Shown: positions 23,196 through 38,100 of the stretch, one piece after another
Numbering within the stretch: the first letter of the stretch is position 1
Layout of the letters: every line of letters begins with the position of its first letter
From: Sabellastarte sp. h YS-2021
Taxonomy: Eukaryota > Annelida > Polychaeta > Sabellida > Sabellidae
Length of the DNA stretch: 64,000 nucleotides
NCBI GenBank assembly: GCA_964017235.1
Contig: OZ024938.1
Coordinates: 9,167,454-9,231,453, forward strand
Reading direction: 5' to 3'
Position numbers and translations under genes: made by a program
The notes under the pieces: generated by a model
The model's input: the letters and a program-made list of their open reading frames with translations, nothing else
Database searches by the model: none
Told to the model about the DNA's origin: nothing

Positions 23196-26100
23196 CAGCA
23201 GCAGCAGCAGTAGAAGTAGTAGATCCAGATAATATTTTGGGATCCAAAAATAAAATCCTATATTTTGGGATCCAAAAAATAAAATCCTATATTTTGGGAT
23301 CCAAAAATAAAATCCTAACTTTTCAGACTGCTTCCCCCACTCCTTAGAGATTTGTGCTCCACAAATACTTTGTAGTTATTTTTATTATGATTATACATAA
23401 CATGAAAATATAATAAATCTACATGCACTTCATAGACAGAACAACATCAACGTATTTTCGGGAGGAAATAATAAAATCACCAATGAAATATGCAATACCC
23501 CATCCCCTAACAAATATTGCATATAACCACAACTTTCTGAAAAAATAAGGGCATACCAAATCAAACATCCTAGCTTCTCCCCTAGTTGTTCCAAAAGCTA
23601 GGACCTTCATTAAAATATATCTATCAAATTGAACCTTTGAATTGTGAACCTGGTTAATAAATGGTGGAACCACAGGATATTGGTTTTTGTTTTCGCATGT
23701 CAGATCTGCTTGTGTTTAGGTAGAAGTATGGAATTCCAAATAAGGCTTTAAAATATATTTGGAGTCTGTGTTATTCAGTGAAGCTGTTTCAAAGACAGCA
23801 CAGTATTTCTTAGGGTATAGGGGGTGATAGCGGTGGGGGGGCAGTGGAGTAATCTGCGAACATACGTGATATGTGGCCAGCTCCTGCACTAACAGAGATT
23901 TAATTGATTTTATCCTGACAGGGAGTTAGTAGAGTGTAGTGAAGCAGTATAATTATACTGGTTTAATTTAGTTATTTAAGATTCTCTATTTGAACAGCAC
24001 CAGCCTCTGGCAGGGAATTGGTCACTTTCTCCACCCCTGCCTGAGACTGCATTTGAACCTAAAGTCTGAATATAATAATGCAATAGATGGCCAAACATGA
24101 ACTCCATAGGATGGATGGTCTAAAGGAAGGGACACTTATAACGGACAAATTGTAAAAGTCATTAGGCCCATTATGATTGTCCTGTCTGTAAGACATTCCA
24201 CCCATTGTTTTGGTACAGTCACATTCCAGATAGTAATTCTGGATGCAATAGACAACAGGAAAAACCAAGCCAGAATGCTTATACCTGCTGTAAAGCTCAG
24301 CTACACACCTCTAGCTACAGTATTACTACAGAAAAGAATCAGAGTTAGGAAGGACGATGGTTACAGGGTGACACAGAAAAGACACTGAAAAAAAAATAAT
24401 GTAAATATACAGTAATGTTATGGTAAAGATTTAACTCTGCTGGAGCCACAGAAAAAGACAGATTAACACTGATTTGGGAAGGAAAGGCAGCAGAATAGCC
24501 ACAAAAATGATAGGACACTCAGTAGATACCCTAAAGAACTTCATACAATCTTTGGCAGACTGTAGAGACATATTTAGAATCTTGTATACAATAGGGTAAC
24601 TTATCGTAGAAGCTTAAACGGGGTTTAAGGTCATCCAAACCAAGGTCTATTAGCCACTAAAACCAGCAAGTGTCCTTGATCAGATTTGAAATACATTTTA
24701 CTTTAATGTACCAGGCCTATCCAGCACAACAATCGCAGAAACAAACTGTCATTACATATTAATTAAACAGTGGAATATTTTTTCTTTAAAAACCTGGACC
24801 AAAAATAAGGATATTCTACACATTTTACTTGCACTGAATAATCTCTGCTCATGTTAATTACTGGGCCATTACAGAGGAGAATTATTCAAAACAAAAACCC
24901 TTTCATCTCTGAACATATTAAGACGTTTCTAGTGTATATATCCGGAGTATGTATATTTCAATGGGTGGGCAATGAGTCTGACTCCCACAAGTGAAAAAGC
25001 TGAGGACCTGTCCCAATATGACCGTGGCTGTTGAATAAAAGGTAAAACCCCAACCTTTGACCTTTTAGAGAAGACAAATTAATATCAAGTGCATCCTTTT
25101 TATCACAAAGAAATTGAGCTTTGAAACATATCCATAATTACAGATACCAGTGCATATAAAAACTTCCATTTGTGACTTGAGATTTCTCAGTCATTCCTTA
25201 GTGGATTTCAATGCTTCAAAAACAAGTAGAAGGTCTGTAAAACTACCTTTCTTATGATGCATACAACACATTCCAAGCACACATGATTAATGAAATATTG
25301 AACTAATACCACTTGTTTATGCATTTGTAATGGAAATTTAACACTGTAATTTGCACTGGGCAATCTTAGAAATACAGCCCTAAACCGATAATAAATTGTC
25401 CATTACAACGCTGGAGAAACACACAAAGCTCTCAATGGATTTCTTTTTCAAATCAAACTAAAATTAATACTTTCTCAAATAATAGATAACTATGTTATCT
25501 GAGGGATTTCCCCCGAAGAGGAAAAAGAAAACAAAAGACAAAATATTGGTATTATTTTCCTGTGGATTTTTTTCATATCTTGGACTTTCATCCGTAGAAA
25601 AAAAATGTTGTGCCAAGCAACATCAATTGGCAGTATTCACTTTAAATACACCTAGGGACCTCTGTTTCCTTCCAAGTGTACATTTTATTTGTAGTTTATG
25701 TCCTGTTAATCTCTATGGAGTGAATACATGACTGGTACCACCTTCACAAATAGTGTGAAATGGGCTGGAAAGGTTGTCAGAAATAGTCTTTTTAGTAGAT
25801 GTGTGATAAAACAAGAAAAAAACCTATGTAGTCTGGTTCCCATACCACTTTCCGATGTAGAAAAGGGCCCGGTATCTTTATTTATTTATTTGGGGTTTTA
25901 CGTCGCTTTCAACACTGTAAGGTCATATCACGACGGGTAGTTGGAAGGGCAGAGGAAACCAGTACATACAGTTCGTTAGGGTTCTGTACTGTAAACTGCT
26001 GACCAATGGCAAGCAACTACCAGCTTTCCCACTTGAGGCCGTGCCGGGAATAGACCCCGAGACCACTCTGCCACCGTGGCCCCTAAAAGGGCCCGGTATC

Positions 26101-29100
26101 AGCTGCAATTTTAAGCCAAGGCCTTTTGTAGTATCACTTAGCAACAAAAAGTTAAATGAAATGTACCTTGCTGCTTGCTTGTCCTATATGCTACACAGTT
26201 TCATACTATTGTTCTCTATTGCATAATTCAATGAGATGATAATTTAATTAAACATATCTCATGACATCGGGAACTCTGTTCTGACAGTTCTTATATATGG
26301 AACCAAGGGCCAGATTTTACAAAATGCCTTAGCCAGATTTTACAAAATGCCTTAGACTAGCAGTAAATACTTTTGTCTTTAATTTAGAGAAAGTCTGAGG
26401 TCTTAGAGGGTTTCACAAAGCTGCTAAGTCGAAGTTATGGATAAGTCTATCTGGGAGTGAGCTTAAGTTTTGTAAACAAAGATAATAAGTATGGTCATCA
26501 TGATTTGTCTCACTTCAAAATTTGAAATGCCTGAAAATAAAGAATACATATATAGGACACCTCCCTAAATTAGTCCTTGGACATTTATTAGGTAGTTAGA
26601 TTGTTTTCCATTGAACAGCATTTTATCAAAGATAAAGTGTGCAAACAAAGGATATATATATATCGGTAAATCTTTTTGACAAGAAAGAAAGTGTCACATT
26701 ATATAGAAAAGCACTGTGGTTATTTAATAAGCTTTGTCTCAGCTAAATCACCCTTTGTGAGATCCATCTAAGTCCCTAGATATATCTTAGACAAAAAGGC
26801 TCAGAAGTAAGTCCCTGACTTAGCCTTAATCCAGACTAAGCCTAAAACCCTTCGTGAAACCAGCCCATGGGTGGTGCTAAAAAGAAATTAGAAATCAGAT
26901 TAAAAGTTTAAAACAACTCACGAAATAAGTTTTCCTTCAAAAGACTAATGTCGTTTCATATCTTTATCAATATTTTGTACTATAATTCCGATTATACATT
27001 ATATATGCTAACAACTAACTACATTAAAAAGATATTAGTGCTGTATTTTTTTTTCAAAATATCACAAAAGTTCCTAATTCACTATCACAATGCATTGCAG
27101 TTCAGACAGACTAGGTCAAGGTCACCGTGGGTGATACTAGTCCCTTTTTTGTTAAACTGGACTGGTTTCCAGGCACATGGACACTAAACCTTATTTCTAT
27201 TTCAAGTGGATTCCTTTGGACTAAAATATATCGACACAAGATCAAATTACAAGCTATCTTTAGTTACTTAAAATCAATTCCCTTAAACCATTAGAATGCA
27301 TTTTTCATGGGTCGATAATATAATTTCTACATATAATCAGCGCCCCAACTTGGTTGAAACGAAATTCCAAATTTACAAACAAAATCCATTTATGCCTGTC
27401 CTTGAACTTTCGCTTACATTTTGCTGATTTCAAGTACAAAGTTCTGGTTCAAATTTTATAGTGCTTAATTTCTGCTAACTACAGATTCTAATGCAACATG
27501 TCCGTAAGCCTAGACTTTCTTCAAGTCCTTTTGTCTTAGGTATTATATGAGGATTGAATGAACTTTTTTTCAAGATGAAGAATTTGGTGCTGACATTTCA
27601 TCAAGACAGTAGGATCCCCATCCACCAAATAAATCCATAATGATCCCATGTCTGTCAGATTTGGTGGAATAAGAAATACAAAGACTTGGAGCAACTCTAC
27701 CATAAGCCAGAGTTCTAACAAAGAATCTGATGACAACCAACCATACATTAATATTCTATATTTAGAGTCTACACTGAGCATGATAGCATTTTTCAATACT
27801 CAATGATGGTGTTCAATGGTGCAATGGGTAACACACTCGGCTCCAACTGCTGAGGTTTGCGGTTCAAACCTGCCACCCTGTGTGGTAAAGTTGATAGTTG
27901 CTGACCAGCAGTTTACAGTGTAGAATCTTGGCCGAGTAGTGTGATATATAGTCGCACTGATGAATCTAAAATTTCAGTTTTTTTAGCAAGAGAAAAACTA
28001 TCTGTAAAAATACCTTTCCAATGATTATGTAACATATTTTAAAATTCAGATAATTAGGGAAATGTTTAAAACAATTTCAGCACCTTTGAACGAAATGTAA
28101 TGCCAATTATACATAGTAAGTATTGCCTGCTGCGTATGCCGTGATATTTAGGTCAAATATACAAAGTCAACTCATTTTGGTTGAATAATAACATTTTAAT
28201 TGGTAAGTCGCAGATTTCCACTGTTTTGGCCATAATCAGTAACAGAAGGGCCTTCACTTCAAATATGGCTCTCGAATGTCGAACAGTGTTATAAGTCAAA
28301 CCTGTGATATGATTTACTTAAGATTTACTTTTTGTTTTACGTCGCATTCAACAGCCAGGGTCATATTGTAACGGGTAGTTTATGGTTGGAGGAACCAGTG
28401 CAAACTAGTTGGTCAAGATTCTGGACTGTAAACCACCAGGCATCGACAAATAACTACCAGCTTTCCAAAGTGAAACCTTTGATATGAATATTCATATAAA
28501 AACTAGATAAAATTAGATAAAATTGACATAAATATACATCTTTCTCATGTACTAATGGGGCTGTTCCACCTTGGCGAATGGATCATAAAAGTTACTTCCC
28601 TGTGGGAAAAAATATAATATTCCACAATCCATGGGTGTTACTTGAGATATGTCTAAGAAAAATTTAAGAAGGTTCACACCCCAATAATGCAGAGACTGCC
28701 AAATAGATGTTCCAGAAAATTTGCGATAGATTTATGAACCTTGATATAAAGATCGAAGATGATAAAGATATGTTTAAGATCTCTGTAATATGGAAAAGAT
28801 TGCTTTGTGACAGTGACGATTGGTTTCTGATTACTGTAAGATCAAAATGATGACTGTGCAAGCAAAAAGATCGGTTTACGATAGCTTTAAGATTGGTTAA
28901 AGTTGACAAAAATCTGATAAGGATTGCTAGCAGTTTGTGATAATTTCAAACCGTTTAGCATTGTCATAAACTGACGGACCTGCAATCGCATTCGATCAGG
29001 AATATATCACTGAGTTTCTGTAACTTCTGTACACAGCGTGTTTACAATGGCCTTACGATCTTTGCGATGGAACAGATCTACCTCCCGATCTGACAATTTA

Positions 29101-32100
29101 CAGGTATGCAAATCTATCGCAAAGCATTACCACCAAGGTGAAACAATACCTCAACCAAGAAGGTATAAATTCATGTTTTTTTAGTATGTTTGTTTGTTTG
29201 CAGGATTACTCAGATGCTACAGGTTGGATCATCATGAAAAAAGTGAAAATATTGATCTTCGTCAAAATTAAAGCCCATTAAATTTTAAGACAGATACTGA
29301 TCACGATCCCCATACAACAGAATATCAAAGATTTTTGCAACAATGATGCAACAGATTTTTTTTCATTTGTTTATTATTAAGTGCCATGGCAGGGGCCTGC
29401 ACTCTCTGAGTGCTCTTGTCTGTTTTATGTTTATTTTTCCTTCTAATTGCCCGTGTGTGAGATATTAACAAGGCAGCCAGTGACTACATATCTGGTACAT
29501 TGCACACAATTTAACTGGCCTCCAACATAACAACATACAGTACTCAGTACTTTATCTGACTGTCTGCAACTTTTCATTCAGGGGTTGTTGCACTGTTACA
29601 AATGGTTCTGGAACGTCCCTGACTAACTATTTTTATTTCTATTTTGCAGCTAATGGCCATTCTGAAGCAAAATCGTGGTATTCTGACACAACTAGAATCC
29701 AAGTTCGATCACATACTACAAAACAAATTCTTGAATGACTTATACAAAACAATATATCATAAATGAAGATGGCAATATTATATATATGACTGCTTAGCAC
29801 AAGTATTATTTTTTGTTCATCTGCGTGGGTGATTAAGATTGAGCTTTTATATATTTGATATCCAAGGCTTAACATTATGCAGATATTGATTCAGTTTCTG
29901 AAAATGCAGCAGTAGTGTTTGAATGTGCAAGGATGACATAGAGCCCAGTGTCATCAGCATAAAAATGTAACTTTTATGTCATTGTGTCTCGCGATAACTC
30001 TGCTAAGTGGAGATGTGTACAGGGAGGACAAAACTGACCCAAGTACTGAACCCTATGGCCCACAATTCAACTAACAGCTTACACGAGTCATACAAAATAG
30101 AGTTAACCCTGACCCAGAAGAAAGATGACTTAAAGAAAAAAATCCTCAATTCATTAATGTCATTTTTTATGTGTTTTGGTAAAAAAAAGAATGATTAACA
30201 TAAGTGTACAAGATAGGAATTGAAAAATATGACAACATGTCCATTTCAGTATTATATTACTATTAAATTATTGTTACTTTCCCCTTTTCTTTGAGTGTGT
30301 GAAACATTCTTTATAAGGCAAATAATGATTGCATAGCTGGCTGCCTTCCTTTACCATGTTCCTAGATCCTAAACCACCAGACGTGGCCACTCTGACCAAC
30401 ACTGCTTGACAGTTCCACCTTTTCACTCTTCCCTTGACAGAGTCAGTCAAATATTTCACTTTTGCCTTCAATCCACCTAAGATTTGGAATGACCTACGAG
30501 ACAACATACAAAATGCAACCTCTATGCCTCCTTCAAGAAAATGCTCAAAACTTGCCTGTCTATGGAAGCCTGTCCACCAGAGCTATCCGTCTAACTGTAT
30601 CTTCTCTGAAATGACCTGACTATGTTAACTGATCAACTCTTACTTAATGTGTTTATATATAGTTGCACCTTAGAGTCTGGCATACGACTGGGATTAAGTG
30701 CTATAAAAGTGCTTATTAGATTGGATTATAACATACGATTGTAGTCTACGTAGGAAACCATTATACAGGACGGTTGCACAGCCTTAGGTTCTTCATAAAT
30801 AAAAGGAAATTCCCAGAAAATCAAATGTGCCCTCAGTTGCTGCCAATAATAAGCATCCAACCGACTTTATTAAGGTAGTTCATAAACTGTAATCATTGAT
30901 GCAGTTAACCAGTCATCAGCCCTTGGATTCAGTGAATAAAAACTGACCGGATTAATTTGTATAAGTGCTTTATTGATTGTCTGTTTTATGAAATAGCTAT
31001 CAAATGTTTTAGTGCATGTTACACGCCTTTGGCACTGTGTAGCTCTGCCAAGAGATTATGATTTGGTGGTGTTCGTTTCTTTGATTGTTTGTCTGCTTGT
31101 TTGTAAAATAACTTGAAAAGCTATGAATGGATGTTATTAAATTTTCAAGTAATTTAAACAATGGCACAATGGTTTTCACCATAACAGGCATAAGGAATAT
31201 TGATGGTATTTGACTTTGGCGGAGATATGCATTCTCCAAGTGCTCTTATTTAATAAGGCACCCCGAGGTTTGTACGTCTGTTTGCAAATTGATCTTTGAA
31301 GTCTGGCACCATCTCAAATGGTTTTATTTAGCTTCAGGGTGGAGAGGTTAAAGAGTATCCAAAACTCTTTGTGTCATTGTCAAATTCGATGCTAAGTAAA
31401 CACCCTAACACACATATACATAAAGTGGCTAGTGTCACGTGCTTCATTTTCATAGGGAAGTATTAAAACTCTAATGAATATGACGGTTTATAGAAGAGTT
31501 CACTTGCAAGCTGATGATATGCAAAACCTGAGCAGTAAGTTTGCTTATGTCGCCTCTGACAGGGTGAAGCTATTGTAATCACATCATTCTTCGCATAAAA
31601 ATCAATAATTATACATCTGGGGTGGTATTCACTGACACAGAGCAGATCAGATCAAGATCAGATCAAATTTGGGAAAAAGTTTCACATGAGCCGGTAGATC
31701 AAATAGCTGTTCACAAAGCAGGGATCATTTGAGCTGAAAAGATCAAATATTTGATCTGTGTTTTTTAATCAGTGACATGGGAATCTTCCCGTAAATTTGC
31801 AGCAATTTGCAAGATATGAACAAAGGATCTCCTGTATCATTCATTTAGTGGTTTGAATGGCTGCTTAAATCAATGCAATTCTGTTATTGCCACATGACGG
31901 GTAAAAGAACTTAGGGACATTGATAAATCGTCATCCCCAAGCCTTGGTGAGATATCTCACATTTCAGAATGTCAGTCACTGTGGGTTAATCTGTACATGT
32001 TCCTTCGGTATCGATAGAATAGCAGTTTGAGCCCTACAAAGAGATATTGTTCTTTGTACAGCATATCCTACAAGCAATTTTCTGAGCCCCTGTCGGTAAA

Positions 32101-35100
32101 AAGTTGTTTGAAAACTGTGTAATTAAAGTAGCTTCAATTGTATACCATATAAGGAATATTTAATAGCATTCCAACCTAACTCGATCGCAGGAGACCATTC
32201 TTGGATATTTACTTACAAAGCTAACAGTTTTAATCTCCTGATAAACATTCCTGGATGTATTGGCTGTATAAGGAGGTTGTGTTTTGGGTGCAGTCTGTCT
32301 GTCTTGTCCTTGTGATTAACCCAAACATTATTTGCACGGATCTTTCTAATTTACACTGAATGAACAAAGCCATACAAACCCATCATATCATATACGGGAT
32401 ACCCTTGCCACTTATGTTAAACAGCATTAATGTTAGTGATACGAAACCGGTAGCTAAACCCATCTTATGTGATACATACATTGATACAATTAAACCAGGG
32501 TTCACATATTGCATTTCCTAATAATTTAAGGAAATTACATAAAATAAGACAGTATAATGACAACAGGTCTAACGTTAATGCCACTAACATTAGTGACACT
32601 GGTGTAATGCTATGAGGGCAGACAGTGGGACAGGGGTATAAGTGTTCTTTGGTTTTACTATGGTTTTATGATTTGTTTTAGTTATACCCTGTCTAGACAC
32701 CAAGCTATTGACTAGCCACAACTTAAGTACAAATAGGTCATTGACTTTGTGTGTAGGTCCCCCAGGGTGTTTCCTTTTTGAATATTTTCGACAAAAAATT
32801 CCATATTTTCAGCCCCCTACTGGGTTGGAAGCTATTCAAGTTACCTGTACATTCACTCATTTGAACTGACATGCTTTATTTCGTTTGAAAACTTATTGTT
32901 CATGCTTTCAGTAAGCCTATTATTTCCTGCCTTTAAATGTAAATATTTGTGCTGTATACCCTTTACTACTGCTTATGCCCAGGTCAGACAGTGGCGAATT
33001 TTATTGGCCAATATCTGTGAATAGGAAATTGAGCGATGTTTGTGAGTGATTCTTCATTGTTCTTAGATCTTCTCCAACCCTCTTCATATTTTGCCCGCTC
33101 ACATAGACAAGAAGATGCTGTTCAAAACTATCATAGGTATTCGTTGCCTTTGGCATTTACCATAATAGGTGACCCATTCTTTTGTATTGTAATTCTGTTT
33201 CAATGCAGTCACCAACAAGTCATACTAATTTCCTGCTCTAAATAAATTCTCCAGATGTTCTTACTTAATTGCTTCTCATTTCTTTGTGGCATAAGAATCT
33301 TCATAGCTCACTTTGATTTTATTGTCCAGCCGTAGCTAATTCATTGCTATTTGTTCATCTGTTCTTGGGTTATTCTTATAATACTTGTGCTTTGTACAAA
33401 TATAACTTTCGTGATTACAACCCTTCTTACATTTCACGACTTTTGATTTTTGTCTTAGGTTTTTGAATGTTAAGCCTTAGAATCTGCTAGTTTATAGATT
33501 AAATCAAAATCAAAGTTGGGGCTAAGTCCCGTTCAACAACCAGGGTCATATTGGGACAGGTCCTCAGCATTGCCGCTTGTGGGAATAGAACCCACAAAGG
33601 TGACAGCCTATGATTACATGCCAAACTTGCTAACCCACTAGGCCACTGAGGACCTTGTTTACAGATTAAGAACTTGGAATATATTACATGATACTCTAAG
33701 TACACTCAAAGAAAGTAAAAAAGTATTATAGAAATCTGGAAATTTGGGGGGTCATGTGACCAATATTATAGGCCACTTTTAAATCGCCTCGATTGTCATG
33801 TGTCGCCCAAGGTTATTACAGTAAACTCTCCAGTGAGTGATCTGAGCACAGCGACATGTCAGGCCTGGCCTTGATGGCATCTTAGTCAGCATGAACTAGA
33901 TTCAAATCTATTGCAACCATTCCCCACAATGGTAACTAATGTATCTACAGACATAATTTTATATCAGGAATTTCCATATGCCCTTTTCGAGATTTGGACC
34001 CTGTTAGCGTGCTGATGTAAAGTAGAAATTATACAATTGCTCCTTAAAAAGCACTGCAAAGGATTCATTTATTTTATATGTGTGCTGTCACATTAGTACA
34101 TATTTAAATTTTGCTTCATGATGTTGTCCCTATTGTTCTGTAAATAGAGCTTGTATGTGAAGAGTGCAGGTTTAATAATGAGCTGCTCCTTTAAACCATT
34201 CCGCTCCTTCTCCTGCATCTGAGTCTGCCATATGCTGAAAAGGCTGTTCGTTCTATGTGGAACGTCCCCAAATATGGATACTGACTATGGATTCTACAAA
34301 AACAGGAAATGCTTCAAGGCAGAAGTGAGACCTGTTTAAAAATTAAATAAAGTTAAATATGTTGTGCTTGTATGTAGCTTGTAAGGTCAACACAGAAAAT
34401 TGTAACCTAGGTATTAAGTTCATTTATAACTTGTTCGTGTGACAAATGAAAACGGTATGAAAATAATTGAAAATGGGATTGCTGAAATCTTCCAGAGTAT
34501 AATCCAGATCTTTCCCACAGTTTGTCCATTTTTGTTTTCCTTTTTGGTCATAATCTACATGCATAAAAAAATTGCATACAGATGCATTCGTTAGTTTTGG
34601 AGTAATCACGAATACGAAGCAGACAGACAAACTGATAAACACAACCAGAAACATAACATATTTGGTGGTGGAATTTAGTACAAATCCACAGTATATAATT
34701 ACACAGAACAATATTTACCAAGTTATAGTAGGGTGTAGTATATCAGTATGGGTAAATGGCCAAGTAAGTGTCCAATATTTGAAAGTAATGGACTGTTTAC
34801 GAGGTCCTGAACTGACTAAATGAACAGCTCATTATTTTCAGATATTGGACACTCATACCAGGCTATTGAGTATTGACCTATTTAAATTACACCCCTTCCT
34901 TAATTTGTAATTTTAAAGATGTTGTTTAACATTCTTACTTTTCATTTCTATATTTCTGGTTTGTATTTTGGGTTTTTATGATCATTTTAGTTGGAACAAG
35001 TTAAATAAAAGGGTTTCTTTGAAAATTCCCAAAAAGGCTTCTACATGTATAACCAAAGTTACACAGCGGAACAACTGCCCATGAGTGAACGATATTGGAC

Positions 35101-38100
35101 AGTTTTAACAAAAGAAAAAGTCCCAGGTATAATTTTAAAGGGGAAATAACAGATTGTTATGAATTGAGTTGTAGAGGTATGCATTTTATGGTATTTTAAG
35201 CCTTATTTTCAATACAAAAACCAATGTAGGTACATGTGTTGTGTAACCAGATGATCCACTGAAAACAATCCACCAACCAGATAAGGTAGACAGCTAACTT
35301 TGTTCTCTCTTTTTTGGCACATGTACTCGTAAGTGGCATATTTACACCTAGAGCCTATCTGGATACTACTACATATATAAACAAACAACCCAAGAAAAGC
35401 CACAAAAAAGGAACCACAAAACCCGACAGAGGCTGAGATAATGTTATGTAATCAAGTGGATGAATTACTTATTTTTACTAACCTGTTTTGCAGTGCATTC
35501 TACTTGTTGTTGTTTTTATTTGGGATTTAAATCCTGACATAAAGTGACTTAAATTTCCTCTCAACATTTCTCTAAGTATAATGCTGTGTAATAATCCCTA
35601 TAATGCTATAATGACTGACTAACTCACTTACTCACTCATTCACTCACCAACTCATTCAATCAGTACTCATTCATTTATAACCCACTGACTCACTGAATCA
35701 CCTGTAACTCACTTATTCACTCACTTACTCACTAACACACCCACCCATCTCAATCATTGACTCACCAACTCACTCAAACTCAAAACTTACCCATTGACTC
35801 ACTGAACCATTCACTGACTGACATATTTATTCACCTACTTCCTAACTAACTCATTCACTTACCGAGTCATCGACTAACTCTTACACTCACCTACTCACTT
35901 ATTCACTGAATCATTCAATCACTCACTTATTCATTAGCCCACTCACCCCCTTACCCTCTCAATCACTCACTCACTCACTCATCAGATAATTAACTAACTC
36001 ACTTTTAAGAAGATTGGACTAAGCTAAATGTGTCTTGCTTGTATAAAATATATGTACAATAAACTGGTGAAATTACTATTTCAAAATCCCTGAATGGCAT
36101 TCCCCAATGACTTAGAAAGTGGGAACATTTTGACAAACAAATATTAGTTTATACAAATCTGACTGAAATTTAAACTTAAATTTATGGATTGGAAAAAACA
36201 TTTAACAATTTTATGAACTTATTTTGCATTTGGCTTGTCAACATATATGACTCATCTTTTAACATATCCGGTCTCCTAAGAAGTGCGAACATGTTATAAG
36301 TGTTGTTTATGTTCAGTTTATAACAGACAGTTTTCAAACAATGGTAGCATTTATAAACAAAATATAAAAATTATTTGTTGTTCTGTGATAAAATCCAATA
36401 CAAAGTATTTAGTTATCGAAAACTGTGAGTTGTCCCATTGTTTAGGATTTTATCAGTTACATTTTTGTTCATTTTTGTGGCTCTATGATAATGCCATTTA
36501 TACATCATTAACCTACTTAGTGAAGACTGTGGAGGTTTAAAAAAAACACAAATCCAGAGGGTATTATTTGATACCATTGTTCATTGTAAAATTTCTGTTA
36601 TCCAGAAGAAAAAACTCAAATAAATAAAATATTATGATATAAGTATAAAATGTATAACTTTTATTGTTAATTATCTATGTATACTTTAAGGTTCACTTTT
36701 CTCTTTCTTTACTCAAATTGTTAAGGGCAGCCTCACCGAATCCCCTGTACAGGCCCAGAGGGACAACTTCCTTAAACCTCACTGGTGTTTAGGTGGCCTT
36801 AACCTGATCTAAAACTTTTTATATTGTTATCCGGAAAGAAAAAAAATCAAATAATAAATAGTGGTATACGTTTGAATGTATAGAATATAGATACCTTTAC
36901 AGAAATGTTTACAATGATGAGTGTGGTCTCACAAAGTTTCATTCACAGCACCTTTCTTAGTGTAGTTTCCCAATTGTACATCCATAATGATCAGATTAAA
37001 AGCAGAGAAGATGACATTCCATTCCCAAAATAAAAGATTTCATATGAAATCTGGAACCTCCTGGTAGATACTGGTGCAACGATAACCCCCGTAGCTACCT
37101 ATGGAACAAAGACCTAAAGTAATAAGTGCCCCAGGACACACAATACTTTCAAGCTCAAATCCCAGCAAAGCAGAATCATCCAAGTCTCTAAATATTTCAT
37201 AGAACAGGGTCATTGTTCTAAGGACATGAAATTCTCCATGCAGGAATGGTGTTCCCTTAAATACCACACCCCAAATTCTAAACATACACAATGAGAGAGA
37301 AATGGTGGATGTGGAATAATGGGGCAATCCAGCCAAACTGGTACTAATCAATTTATTTAAATTATATATAATCAACAATAAAACAGTCTCCAGCCAATAG
37401 GGATCCCTGATATACAAATATGTGCCAATTTATGCCCAGTAGAGAATATATTAATACAACTTTAGAAGCACTGAAAATATTTGAAAAGTTTAGTGCTTAA
37501 GAATGCATAAAACAGTTGCCAGCAAGCAGTACTGAAACAAGACAAAATCGCACCTTTCTATCCAGATCTGGTCTAGGATCATCGATCATAAACCGGATGA
37601 ACTTTTAGAAGGATTGACTCACTGTTAGACCCCCGTATGCAAATATGTCCCCAATATGATGAATATTTTGGGAGTTTTTTCATATGAGTATTTTGCTAAA
37701 AAAAAATCACAAAATCATTTCCAGATTCACGAACCAGACCATGTTCACCTCTAAGTCAGATCAAGCCACAGGCAGACCCCACCATGCATGAAAATATAGT
37801 CCAGATTTGATGTACAGTTATTGATTGAGACACATGGACAAATAGACAGATGTAGATGATAAGGATACCTTTGTCTTTAATATTTGGGAGGTAAGAGTAA
37901 TAAAGGCTGGGTTATCTAGTTGTCTCAAATTACGAAGAAACCGGATGGAGATCCAGATCACTCTGAAAATGTAATGGGATGTAAGTAGGTCCAAGACCCT
38001 TCTTATGATTTTTTTTTCAGGAGGATTCAACCAGTAGTATTTTCACAATCCTGCTAACAAACAAGTGGTCATAAAAATAAAACCTGCATGCCAGAGATAA

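Noticed and set aside
35602-36004. Possible CRISPR-like or regulatory array
   Set aside because: A degenerate tetranucleotide tract without constant repeats and unique spacers; the genome is eukaryotic.
37040-37417. 125-codon minus frame as a candidate ligand exon
   Set aside because: No cysteine-knot or propeptide motif and no splice-compatible context. The knot exons were found at 10384-10514 and 9562-9702.
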